This document shows positions 35,986 through 46,880 of a stretch of DNA of 64,000 bases, one piece after another. Within the stretch, counting starts at the first letter, position 1, and each line of letters opens with the position of its first letter. Under the pieces are notes generated by a model that saw only the letters and a list, made by a program, of their open reading frames with translations, had not been told where the DNA came from and ran no database searches. This stretch comes from Phoma sp. XZ068 (lineage: Eukaryota; Ascomycota; Dothideomycetes; Pleosporales; Didymellaceae). Position numbers and translations under genes: made by a program. The stretch is from the NCBI GenBank assembly GCA_004835665.1, contig RBKR01000021.1, positions 930,001 to 994,000 of the forward strand, given 5' to 3'.

Positions 35986-36035
35986 GAGGGGTCTGGAACC
36001 ATTACAGGAGTGGAGGTCTGGAACCATTACAGGAG
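35986..36035. repeat. 25-bp tandem duplication
   Basis: Two adjacent copies of a 25-base unit ending GTCTGGAACCATTACAGGAG (second copy from 36016) lie just after the minisatellite. The last 20 bases are identical in both. Confidence 0.8.
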
Positions 36036-36419
36036 CGAGAGCTCTTACGCACCGCACGGCGGCTGCTTTGCTGGCGCATGGGATATCTAGCATTGGTATA
36101 CGTACTGTAGTGTCTTAACAATATCGGAATCCTGCAGATCACGGACCGTCCCGCGTGAACGTGACATGATGTGCCTGAGACGAGTGACTTGGGCAGGTTT
36201 ACGCGTGACGTAAGATTGGCGAGCTAGCTCCGACAAAAAGTTCCGAGCAGCCTCACGACAATTTGCGACCACAACTGCGACAACATTCGCGATACCAATC
36301 CTCAGCACCACACACTGCCAGCATTCACGAAGCTCATAATCACCGTCGCAATACATATCGCAAGCCAGCCAGCAATTCGCACATCCAACCATCCGCCCAC
36401 CCCCCACACACACCCCACA

Positions 36420-37052
36420 ATGGCCGTACCCTCGATAGCCCTCCCAGGGCAACTCCTCGGCAGCGCAGAAAAATACCTCCCAGGGCCCGGAACCCACATC
36501 CACTCCTCTTCAATCTACGCCTCCATCGCCGGCCCCGTGCACACATCACCGACCCCAAAATCCCTCTCCACACAACAACAGTTGCCCGCCTCCCCTCTCC
36601 TCTCCATCCAACGCCCCCCTTCCTCCACCGACCCCGGCATCCTCGGCACCGCCTCCGGAAGCGGAACACCCCTCCTCCCAGAAGTAAACTCCATAGTCCT
36701 GGCGGTAATAACGCGACTTTCACCACGCTTCGCAACGGCCTCCATCCTCGCCATCTCCAACGTCGTAGTTCGGGAGCCCTTTACCGCTCAAATCCGGCGT
36801 GAAGACATTCGCGCGACTGAAAAGGATAAAATCAAGGTTGAAGAGAGTTTCCGCGTGGGGGATTTGGTGAGGGGTGTTGTTGTTAGTCTTGGGGATGGAG
36901 GCGGGTATTATGTTGCTACTAGTGAGAATGAGTTTGGTGTTGTTGTTGCGAGGGCGCAGGGGGGAGGGGTCATGGTGCCGGTTAGTTGGAGGGAGGTTTG
37001 GGATCCGGTTAGTGGGGTTAGGGAGGGGAGGAAGGCTGCTAAGCCTTTTTGA
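36420..37052 (+). CDS. CSL4: exosome complex subunit Csl4
   Basis: Single exon, 210 aa. The N-terminal domain opens with SIALPGQLLGSAEKYLPGPG, the usual Csl4 start. The S1 RNA-binding region contains VNSIVLAVITRLSPRFA and IRREDIRATEKDKIKVEESF. The C-terminal part (ENEFGVVVARAQGGGVMVPVS) corresponds to the family's last domain without a clear zinc ribbon. Csl4 is one of the three cap proteins of the RNA exosome and helps bind RNA substrates in nucleus and cytoplasm. Its promoter region contains the repeats at 35850-36035. Confidence 0.93.
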   Translation: MAVPSIALPGQLLGSAEKYLPGPGTHIHSSSIYASIAGPVHTSPTPKSLSTQQQLPASPLLSIQRPPSSTDPGILGTASGSGTPLLPEVNSIVLAVITRLSPRFATASILAISNVVVREPFTAQIRREDIRATEKDKIKVEESFRVGDLVRGVVVSLGDGGGYYVATSENEFGVVVARAQGGGVMVPVSWREVWDPVSGVREGRKAAKPF

Positions 37053-38301
37053 TGGGACGGTTTGATGAGAGGGATTATGGGGGTATGATGGTTTGAGGGT
37101 AGGAATTGGAGAGGACGGGAGAGAGGGGTGCAAGGTGGATATACCCAGTTGTATTGAGAATGCGCCTGCATACCGGGCGTACATGACATATAGAAACAAC
37201 AAGCACCAAACGCACACAGTACGAGCGCCAAAGTGACGCTCCGACCACCCTCCAACTTTGATTTGCTGCCCGCAATGTCATATACACCAAAAAAAAAGCC
37301 CAGGCTCAAATCTCATACCACATCAAAGCAAACTCTAAAAGATGAATAGAAGATATATTCCACAATGTTCTATACAATACGCATGCTTCTCATATGCCTA
37401 TGCCTAAGTATCTACTTCCTCCATACGGCACGGTTTCTCTACCGTCCCGCAGCGCTCGCCACGACCGCTCCTCTCACCGCAGGTACGAAGGTAGTAGTGG
37501 AACTCGCTTAGACAACGCGTTGACGTCGAGGTATATAGTATATGAAGTTGATCAGATAGACTAGGTTTGGTGGGGAATTGGGGAAAACGTTGGCCAGAAC
37601 ACGTCTCTTTCGCGTGTGACAGTCGCGCAGCAGGTGTGTTATTAATACTACAGGTGAAGTTCCCTCGCTGCTTCAATACCTGCCTTAGCCAGCTAAGCCA
37701 GCACCGCTGTGGACTGATATATCGTTCCCTTTTGAATTCGGGTGGTTGTGATTTAGTCCTGCTCACCTTGAGACAGCCTAGTCATACATTCAACCGTTCA
37801 AATACACTTGGCGCCTGAAAAGCCTGTCCAGTATCAGAGTTAAAGGCATGTCAAGAACATTCCAGAAGTCGTGCGAATACTGACCGTGGTTCCCAGGCAT
37901 TGAGGTAGCAGTTGCTGGCCGAGTCAATACTGTCGAGATCGCAAATCACCCTCGAGAGAATAGACTACATACCAGAGGCGAGATGATTGCTTTCGGCATG
38001 ACTATCCGGTTATGGAACGGAACGTATGGTAAATAGTAGATGCGTGCATTTTGACAAAAGTGACTTTGATAAGGGGATATTTGGGCATGACAGCGGGGTT
38101 TTGTGTTCATGAAAAGTGCCTTCATAGTATTGGTGTGTCCAAAGTCGGGGCGCACGAAGCCAGAGTAGATTGATAGTTGTCCATGGTTTTGTTAGTGTGG
38201 TTCTTTCCATGATTCTGGGTCGCGGTCTTTTAGGAGGTAATTAACGGGCAAGAAATGTCACTGTTTCAATATTGTACGTACAAGATTGTCACACTCTTGT
38301 C
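37053..38301. other. intergenic, no gene seen
   Basis: 1.25 kb with only short unsupported frames. No repeat or RNA gene was recognised. It marks the change from housekeeping genes to the repeat island. Confidence 0.5.
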
Positions 38302-38782
38302 TCAATAGCAGAGTTTTGGTTGGGACATGGATTTAATGTGTGGTGTAGTGTACGTGTCGCGGTTCTTGATAGCTGCGAAAATACTCTTGAGAATTGAGGA
38401 AACTACTGTTAGACATTGAATTGAGAAAAGCTCTTCTACAATTGAGGTAATGCGAAGTCCAAATCGCTCTAACATTTCCGCCCTTGTAGTCTTTTCGTCT
38501 TCAATTGAGTCATGTAAGAGAGAGGCGGCTAGGATCTCTTCATCAGTGATGCCGGCTTCTTTCAATCGCCCGTATACATTTACAAGATGGACAATATATG
38601 GTGTCTTCTTGATGTCTTTTCGCATTTGGTCGCGATGGATCTCCTCGGCGAAGGTATAGGCTGAAAAGACCAGCAGCCCATCGGTTTCCTTGGTAGGGTT
38701 TGCCGCAGTGGCGTAATCTAAATAGGTTAACCGATATTCGGTAAGAGCGATGATACAACACACTTCTTTGGTTGGTGCCCAT
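38302..38782 (-). CDS. truncated Mesh1/SpoT-like HD-domain hydrolase
   Basis: The best model has exon 1 at 38782-38764 (MGTNQR) and exon 2 at 38717-38302 on the minus strand, 144 aa; the small first exon is uncertain. The HD-domain core is clear: EIHRDQMRKDIKKTPYIVH, then GITDEEILAASLLHDSIED, containing the metal-binding His residues and the HD and ED pairs of RelA/SpoT-type (p)ppGpp hydrolases and eukaryotic Mesh1 (HDDC3, also reported as an NADPH phosphatase). The helices normally following ERFG are missing: the tail (FSIQCLTVVSSILKS) does not match the family, and the length is well below that of Mesh1. The gene is probably a 3'-truncated relic, or has a cryptic C-terminus. Confidence 0.65.
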
Positions 38783-39101
38783 AGCTCGTAGTATATGTAC
38801 TGCAAATTTGTCACGGTGTGACTGTAGAGGGAAATTGCGCAACGTTCTTTGACTTATTGGGACTTGTAGAGAGACCTTGTCTTATTGCAGAGGTAGCCGG
38901 ATATTATATACTGAGATCTAGCACTCTTCTATCTCTGGGAGGTAGGGAGCCACTGGCGCAGTGGGCGCTCACCACTCTTCTGGTGGCTGTTACTCAGCTC
39001 GATTAGCCTCCTTGGCTGACCTCTTTGCACGGCTGTACCATCAAGCATACTATGGACATACAAAAGAACCAGCGGGAACTAGATGGGTTGTCGGAAATAG
39101 A

Positions 39102-39410
39102 GCGAGACCCAAAAGTAGGCACCAGAGCGGGATCGCTCCAGAGCGGGAGCCAGAAACGGGATCTCTAGAAGCTTGACCAGCATTGGACCTTTACTAGGCT
39201 GAGAATCACCGACAGTCACTGATGGAGAATGCCTCGAAAATCATGTGGGCAATTGCTTCAAATTAGGCAGCCTTTTCACCACCACACATATTCAAGATTA
39301 TACCCCCAGGCATGATTCAGTTGAAGCATCGCGTGGGCCCAAAATGGGGCACTTAAAGCGGGATCCAGTGCGGGAACCAAAATGGGGTCTGTGGCGGGCT
39401 AGTGAACCCA
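39102..39410 (+). repeat. pair of diverged direct repeats
   Basis: A unit of about 77 bases at 39102-39178 recurs at 39331-39410. Shared blocks include CCCAAAA-T-GGCAC and AGCGGGATC, followed by GCGGGA-CCA-AA. The copies differ at many sites, so the duplication is old. Confidence 0.6.
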
Positions 39411-39790
39411 TGATTGGCACACCCAAAAACATGCATTCTTGCATGAAGGACCTTTTGCTAACTAAGTTACATTCAATGGATTCCAAGAAGTTCCCTAGTT
39501 AGGCAACCTTGGTGCGCTAGAAACTGCTATCTAAGACCGGTTCTGGTGGTAGATGAAATTTCGATCCTTCGTGTTCACAGAAGAGGTGGAATTCTGCTGG
39601 AGTGAGGTGGCTTGTTGAGCTAATGTGGTTGATGCTCAATATCGCCGACACCAACCTCATACGATAGGCAAGCATAGACAACATCTTGATGTTTCGGCGC
39701 GCTAAAGTCTCCTCAGCAAAACCTTATGCCTGAATCCTCAACATCACGGGATTTGTGAGGGGGTGTTATTCCAAGTTGTACCGGCGTTGA

Positions 39791-39960
39791 GGGTGCTACG
39801 AAGACCTCCAGAAGGCGAAAGCGGAGCGTTCTGCGAAAGACGCTGAAAAAGCGGCTTAGAAAGCTGCGAAAGAGGCTAAACAAGCTGCAAATGCTACGCC
39901 AACCACCGAGGGAGCCAACTTGAGTAAGGGAAAACATGGTCGGAAAGTTGAAATCAAAAT
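39791..39960 (+). mobile_element. pogo/Tc1-mariner-type transposase C-terminal relic
   Basis: One frame reads EDLQKAKAERSAKDAEKAA, an amber codon (39857-39859), then KAAKEAKQAANATP and KGKHGRKVEI. Lys/Ala/Glu-rich tails with a basic GRK end are typical of fungal pogo-like DDE transposases. The catalytic part is not seen. Confidence 0.5.
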
Positions 39961-40496
39961 CTTCGAGTGTATTCAATTAAGAGATGTGCTCCAGTGCTGT
40001 ACCCTTTCGCTTCCGAGTTGTTTCTGATGAACGGCACGTGATGAAGACAGTGGCGCGGCTACCTGTATCGTTTATCGGCTGGATCTTGATGGTTGTGTTT
40101 TGACACCTTGGGGGCGTGAGAGCTATCGGGATCAGAACGGATCTGACTCAAGTGGGTCGGGCGATATCATACTTCGGGTGCATCGGCTGGTTTCGCTAAG
40201 GGCGTCGAGTGTCTTGTCACCAATTTGCCAACATGCTAGTAGGAAGCCCATACATAGAGGTTTTGCCGTTCAACTAAAAATAGTGTCCTGGGCGTGGTAC
40301 TCGACTTCGCGGAGGCGTCCAAGAGCTTCATATCAAGGGCCCCAGGCGGCCCCAGTAGCAGGCAAGGTGACAACCATAGGCCACAACGAGGCTAAAATGT
40401 CGTGCATGTAGTAGTAGACCATAGGATAGCTGTAGAAATGTAGACCTTAGTAGTGGTAACCTGCATATGCCACGGGGGAGGTTAGGGTAAATGAAA

Positions 40497-40616
40497 GAAG
40501 AAGAAGAAGAAGAAGAAGAAGAAGAAGAAGAAGAAGAAGAAGAAGAAGAAGAAGAAGAAGAAGAAGAAGAAGAAGAAGAAGAAGAAGAAGAAGAAGAAGA
40601 AGAAGAAGAAGAAGAA
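40497..40616 (+). repeat. uninterrupted (GAA)40 microsatellite
   Basis: Forty perfect GAA units in a row (120 bases). The plus strand is pure purine and the minus strand pure pyrimidine. It creates spurious poly-Glu and poly-Ser frames on the two strands. Confidence 0.98.
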
Positions 40617-42975
40617 AGAAGACTGTACGAGATATGCGTCCTCATTTGCAGCAGCCAGTCTGTACTGCGCATCCCCTACGGGCGATCTGCATCTACGGGC
40701 GGTTAGGGTGTCCGGCCACTTTACGACCAAGGGTGATGGAACCGCTGGTTATTGAGCTTTAGAAGCCCGTACGGAAGCCAAGAGAGTGCGAGGGCTTAAA
40801 GAACAATATTTGGCGTCCCGTGCGAGAGTTTGCCCCGTATGAGACCTTGTCCCTTATGGGCGCTTGGAGAACAGACTTTGGCATCCCGCACGGGAAGAGG
40901 TTCCCCACGGGCGTTCAGAACAGTATCTAGCGTTCCGTACTGGGGTTTATCCCGTATAAGATCTAGGGCAACAACAAGGTCCGGCATTACAGATAGGCCG
41001 CTATGGGCTGGGGCTACTGCAAAGTGCTGGGCACCACCGTTGCTCGCAGTCCAGACTGGAATGAGGCATTAGTGAAGCTGAACCAGCTGCTTTTGAGTCG
41101 GATCACAGCTGGGCATTGTTTGAAAGCATGTGCGAATCCTATCGAGCTGATCGACCTCGAGCAGCTTAAGGCTTGGCCTGATGGAGATCGTGCTTACCCA
41201 GCTGAGGCTTCCCACCACCACAAATGAAGACTTGCTGCCGTCAGCACGAGCTTACGTTGAAGCACTTACGCAGCTTGTCTCCAAGCAGCTGAGTCTCGGT
41301 AGGTCTGACGAGCTTAGCGGCGAGGAGGCTGTCGCCAGGTTCCTTAATCTAAAGACGGTAAGTCGGAGTGGAGGATTGGTCCAGCGTATTCGGCAGAGGT
41401 TATCGTGCGCCCCCCATAATACAGCCAAGCCCCTCTATCGCTGGATACAGTTTAGCCAGCTACAACTAAGTAGATCTCTTAGCCAAAGATAGAAGGTATC
41501 CTATATTATACTATAAAATATACTATCACTAAGACAAGTTCTGCTGCTAGAGACAGAAAGTCAGCTAGTATCTAACAGTCTTCTTCACGCCTACCCCTTC
41601 TTCTTTGTTACCCCCCTACCCCCCCTATCTAATAACCTTAGGATAGTGCGCGTGTATTTAGGGGCAGAGAAACGAGCCCGTACTCCTCTCTCTCTCTCTC
41701 TTATTATAGTAGGAAGGGGAACAGGTAATAAGTAATAAAAACAACACTGTAATAGATAACGCGTAGGAGAACGCGCTGTGAACACGGTAAAGAGAGTACA
41801 GAGAGCAAAATAGATAAGTTAGATTAATTACCTTGGCTGCATATACCCTTCCTTATAGGGGCGCACGTTTACACTTAGGAGGGGTGCACGATAACCTTTG
41901 CCAGCGTATTCAACCGAAGGAGCGAGGCACAACATAGGGGTATCAGAAATAATACAGTGGCCTGAGAGCTACGCAATCGCCTGCTAAGAATGGAATTGAG
42001 ATGTTACGCAGTGCATGCCATCGGCAAGTCCGGAGCTGGGGGAATATGGCAGGACTATGCATGCTGGCATAGCTGTGTGGCGGATAGCAGACATGGCCCT
42101 TCAACTGCTGCCGTAACTGATCCGAAGCAAGTAAGCAGCTTTCAAGAGAAGAGGGAGAGCTTGCGATGGAGACAAGAGTGCACGAAAGCATGTCCGAAGT
42201 GGTGAAATGAACAGGGACGAGAAATGAAGTGAGCGCGTAGCTCGAGGGGGGATAAGCCTGACCCTGAAAAGAGGGCCCTTTTTTGGCCCATCTACTATTA
42301 GCCGCCTGCAATTTTCTGAAGCCTCGCTGGGCGGTAATGGAGAAGATGGTGAGCAACTGGGAAAATCAACTTATTGTCCTGAGAAAGGCGAGATTCAAAG
42401 GCTAAGATCGATCAGGGTGCCTTCATGGTAAGTCATTAGATAGTTACCGCTAGGCGGGCTTTGCGGGGAAGATGCATAAGGTCTGGGTAAATACAAAGTT
42501 GCTGAAATTTGATGTGGTCTTGGCAAGGTGGCCCACTCGCCCATCTGGCTCACTCGCATGCCGAACACGTTATAAAACTGCCAACATGTCGTAGGTACCT
42601 GCTGTGCGGTACGGCACCGCGCCGACACGGTTCCACAACACAAAAACGCTCACTGAAAAGACTCCTCAAAAGACTCCTCAAATCTCATGTCTTACTATAA
42701 AGTAGCAGTACATGGCGCTCCCGTACGAAAACCTGCTTCATCAACCAATGGACAACAGACGATATTGCACGAGCTCTTCTGGCCGTGATTCCAACTGAGC
42801 CGAAGCCGAGGTTGCGCCGATGCAGTCTCGACGCGGTGTTAATATATCCGTCCCAGAACGGCAGCATCGCTAACAAACAGACTGACCGGAATCAACCCAA
42901 ATCAGCCTCGCACTGTAAAGACCCCTGGTTCGAGCGGGACGGCTCGTAACGGTAGTTCTCCTGCATGCATACCAA

Positions 42976-43202
42976 TACAGTCGCTAGCGAATTCGGCTTC
43001 ACCCTACGCAGCTGCAACACCGTTTCGCGCCTCTGACCAGTATCCTATTGGACCTGCTCCACGATGTGCTCCGACAAAGCTTGTCATTGTCACTGTGGCT
43101 GACAGAAATGACGAAGCTAAGACAAGGGTCGTGCGGGGCGAGAGGGGTAAAACGGTGTTGCAGCTGCGTGCAAGGGTGAAGCCGAATTCGCTAGCGACTG
43201 TA
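42976..43202. mobile_element. 223-bp MITE with terminal inverted repeats and TA duplication
   Basis: The element spans 42978-43200. Its ends are inverted repeats beginning CAGTCGCTAGCGAATTCGGC, and the similarity continues inward for about 60 bases with a few differences (TTCACCC, then CGCAGCTGCAACACCGTTT). Both ends are flanked by TA (42976-42977 and 43201-43202), the target-site duplication of the Tc1/mariner superfamily. There is no coding capacity. It lies 212 bases before the start codon of the secreted-protein gene. Confidence 0.85.
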
Positions 43203-43413
43203 CTTGAGTTCATGAATTGCGGTAAATCATTGGCTCTCGTATAATACAGGCAATCAGCTGCGAATATACGTACCTTCAGGTATGGTTGCTTAATTACAAC
43301 CTCAAGACATTGCATTGTGTATAAGTATCGTCGGTTTGTCGCTGGAACATAGCGCCTCACAGTAGACATCGATAAGTGGTTTTGCAAACATTCATTCATA
43401 CATCGTCTTCAAG

Positions 43414-44098
43414 ATGTTTGCCGCCATCAAGAATCTCGCCATTGCCACTGCCCTCGCGCATTTCCACGGCACTTCTGCCGCTCCAGCTCCTGTCGCACCT
43501 GAGGTCATCCCCGGCCCAGGACTACCCTCACTCGAGTCCTTGGGCTTGACCTCATCGTACCTCTATTCCCTCCCACGTCCTGTCTCAGATCATACTGGTA
43601 TGAGATTCCCCGCGATCGTGCTAATCTGAAAAAGTACTCATCTTCGTAGACAGCACGCATCTGCTCGCCCGAGCTGATCCACGCTGCGGTGATGAGCACA
43701 ACTATGGCCCCGTAGATGGAGCCATTGCGTGCTTCCACTACTTGCAAGCCCTGGGACAAACGCCATGCGGTGTCCCGTCCGGACAGCGCTCAGTCATCAT
43801 GTGTCAGTCTAACGGCATCTCAATTACAGGACATGGAATCGGACAGGCTAGCTGGTGGTAGGTAGAAGTCAGAGCAGATAGCACTACGTCAAGACAGAGT
43901 ATCAGGCTAACAAGTTGCACAATTCAGCCAGGATGTTGCGCTTGGTGTTCTCTGGACGATCGATCATTGCACGCGCCCACAGGGGGATACTGCAGGTAAG
44001 GTGCTTACATGAGTGAGCGAGACTCTTTCGATTGACTTTGTCTAGGATGGTGCGTTGCGAACGGAAACGGTGGGTTCTATATCCAGACCGGTCGTTAA
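43414..44098 (+). CDS. small secreted cysteine-rich protein, effector candidate
   Basis: Four exons fit in phase: 43414-43597, 43650-43857, 43928-43995 and 44046-44098; 170 aa. It begins with a signal peptide (IKNLAIATALAHFHGTSAAP). The mature part has seven cysteines: ADPRCGDE, AIACFHY, TPCGVPS, IMCQSNG, SWCQD, DHCTRP and GWCVANG. The end GNGGFYIQTGR is Gly-rich. I do not recognise a named family, though secreted proteins of this Cys pattern are common among plant-associated Dothideomycetes. The gene is intact although surrounded by broken transposons, with a MITE in its promoter region. A role at a host interface is inference only. Confidence 0.75.
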
Positions 44099-44388
44099 GA
44101 TCTCAGTAAGGACGGGAATGGCATCTTCTGCATTGGTAGTCGTGGAGTCTAGTGTATAGGCAGCCTTTTAGCTACCTACGTAGCGAGGTCTGCCAGCAAA
44201 TTAGACAAGTCTACAGCAGTCTCTGAACCTTCTACTCCGCTTCTGTCCCTACCTCTTATAGCACCGAAGAGATCAGCACCGCGACAAAGATTGGTCGCCA
44301 ACAGAGTAATATCATTTTAATATTCTTCGTAACATAAGCTACGACAGAGTGAGGTCCTTCAAGGTTAAATGGCTTCGCGATAGGCTTT

Positions 44389-44700
44389 CTAGCAAGTCGT
44401 CGCTCGGCTGGCGATACAAGGTGCCCGCTTCATCACCTCATCGATGATGAGACGCTCTGTGTGGTCGTTCCGTTCGATCTCGAGGAGGTTGTGTTGTCCA
44501 GAGAGGTTGCCAAATACCTGGTTACGGAGGTCCTTGTAGGTCCTGCAGCGCAGGAGGATGTGAGCGACGGTCTGCCGCCTCTCTCCGCACCCGCATCTTG
44601 GGCTGGTGACTCCCGGCACCCCTCGGCTGAAGAGGAAGTCATTAAATCCAATTTTCCCCGTCTGCAATTGCACCAGCAGGGCGCTCTCTCGTTTGCTGAG
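44389..44700 (-). mobile_element. LINE (Tad1-like) ORF2 C-terminal relic
   Basis: The minus-strand frame contains LSKRESALLVQLQTGKIGFN, RGVPGVTSPRCGCGERRQT and VAHILLRC, the zinc-binding tail after RNase H in fungal non-LTR retrotransposons. Only about 100 residues remain. The gypsy relic joins it on the other strand near 44705. Confidence 0.75.
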
Positions 44701-44704
44701 GCCC

Positions 44705-46880
44705 TCTTGGAGTTTGGCCTCGCAAACGCTCCTGCGCAATTCCAAGCTTACATGAACCAGGCTTTAGCAGGATTGATTGATATCACCTGCATTATCTACC
44801 TCGACGATATCCTAATCTTCTCTGACACAGAGGAAGAGCACGAACAGCACGTGAAGGAAGTCTTAGATAGGCTACGTAAAGCCAAGCTATTTGTGAAGCT
44901 TGAGAAGTGTGAATGGCACACTAGACGCACGGAACACCTAGGCTACATAATAACGCTAGAAGGAGTCAGTGTCGACACCGACCGCGTTAAAACAGTCCAA
45001 GACTGGTCTACTCCACGCACCGTACGCAATATTCGCGTGTTTATAGGCTTCATGAACTATTATAGGCGATTTATACGGGGATTTTCCCGTATCGCCCTCC
45101 CATTGACAAAATTGACCCAAAAAGGCCCGGATGCGGCCCGGGGCGGGCCACAACAAAGAAGGGAGGAAAGCCAGGGAATTCAAATTGGAGCAGAAGGACG
45201 TCGATCCTTCCAAGAACTAAAAGACTCGTTTCTCAAAGCACCCATTCTTACACACTGTGTAAGGGAAAGGGAGACAAGAGTAGAAGTAGACGCCTCTGGC
45301 GGCGCAATCGCAGGCATCTTGAGCCAATTGGTCCCAGTCAAGGACGGCCCATCACAATGGCGACCAGTAGACTTCTTTTCAAGGAAGCTAATCCAAGCAG
45401 AGTACAATTATGACACGCACGACCAGGAACTGCTTGCAATCACCAAGAGCCTCGAACATTGGCGCCATTACCTCGAGGGCACCCCTTTTGAACTCCTTAC
45501 AGATCACAATAACCTTAAATGAATTATGGAGACTAAGATATTGAACCACAGGCAGGTCCGGTCGTACCTAGCCCTTACTAAATACGACTTCGTCATCAAG
45601 CATCGCCCTGGGGCCTGAAACCCAGCAGATGGACCCTCTAGGAGGCCAGATTATATGGCTGAGGCGCAAGTTCTAAAGCGGAAATACAATGAAGCCTTCG
45701 TCCAGTCAATGAGAAAGATCATCTCTAAGGCAGCAAGGAGCAATCCCCTCCACGTAGCAGACGTAACTCGCAGCCAGGCAACCGCCAGCGCTATAGAAGA
45801 GAACTCGGCGCTGAAGGAGTTCTATCAAGAGGAACAAAGACGGTCGGCCGAACAAAAGGACCTAGAGGAGCAAAGCGAAACAGAGTGGAACCATGCCCCT
45901 ACCTCAGAGGAGTTGGGAGAGGAATCGGCACAGAGCGGCCCAATACACCCGCAGAATGGCCAGTAGGACCTAGAGTCCTTACTACGCCTAAAGAAAGGGC
46001 AGAAGCACTCAGGAAATGCCATAATGACCCAATGGCGGGTCACTTTGGTGCAAGAAAGACCTTGGAGAAACTTCAAAGGCTATATACCTGGAAAGGTGTA
46101 AGGAAGAATGTAGCAGAGTACTGCGGTGCCTGTTTGAGGTGTCAACGGTCAACGGCTGCACTCCATCGCCCGTATGGACTACTTCAACCCCTTCCTCCAT
46201 CAACCAGGGCTTGGGAGGAGGTGACAATGGACTTCATCACGGAACTACCCCCAAGCAGGGTGTCAGGCGTAGTGTAGGACTCAATACTTGTCATTTTCGA
46301 TAGACTGACCAAAATTACCCACTACGTCCCGGCTAGGGCCGATTGGGATGGGCAAGATCTGGCCCAAGCCTGGAAACAAGAAGTCATCCGACTCCACGGA
46401 GTACCAGCAAGAGTGATCTCTGACAGAGGCCCTCTAATGAATGCCAAGCATTGGAACACCTTCCACTATTACTTGAATGCAAGGCGTATTCTCTCTTCAG
46501 CGTATCACCCACAAACAGATGGGCAAACTGAGAGATAAAACCAGACACTCGAACAGTATCTGCGTTGTTATTGCACACTGGAACAAGATGACTGGGCCCA
46601 GTGGTTACCTATTGCGGAATACGCGTACAATGATAGCGTACACGCAACCACAAAGCTCACGCCATTCCAAGTTTACCACGGAATGCATCCAGTTGGCCCA
46701 ATAAGGACCTGCCTGAGGGCGAAGCACCCTTAGCAAAGGGATTAGCCGCAAAGGTGATTTCAGTGCAACAAGTGTGCAAGAGAAATATTATGGCAGCTAA
46801 TGAATTCCAGAAAAGGTATGCTGATACGAAAAGGTTAGATCCGCCTTTCAAGATAGGGGATCAAGTCCTTCTATCAAATC
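44705..46880 (+). mobile_element. Ty3/gypsy retrotransposon relic (reverse transcriptase to integrase)
   Basis: The element starts in the middle of reverse transcriptase (GLANAPAQFQAYMNQ), keeps the catalytic IIYLDDILIFS and continues into RNase H (TRVEVDASGGAIAGILSQL). The integrase has a zinc-finger region (HNDPMAGHFGARKTLEKL), the DFITELPPS block and ISDRGPLMNAKHW. It is dead: 5' part missing, frameshift near 45900, and stops including TGA 45520, TGA 45616, TAG 46275 and TAA 46536. Those at 45520 (Trp expected) and 46536 (Gln expected) are C-to-T or G-to-A changes typical of RIP. No LTR was identified. Confidence 0.9.

Larger units (their letters stand above)
38783..42975. other. gene-poor repeat island, left part
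   Basis: 4.2 kb with no intact gene. Separately listed items are the diverged direct repeats (39.1-39.4 kb), the pogo-like tail (39.8 kb) and the GAA run (40.5 kb). Frames at 41003-41227 and 41181-41492 have no recognisable family and may be old transposon pieces. 41.5-41.9 kb is AT-rich, with a CT dinucleotide run near 41687-41702. Confidence 0.6.

Noticed and set aside
40328..40730. poly-Ser, poly-Phe and poly-Glu proteins near 40.5 kb
   Set aside because: They are only translations of the GAA microsatellite and have no other support.
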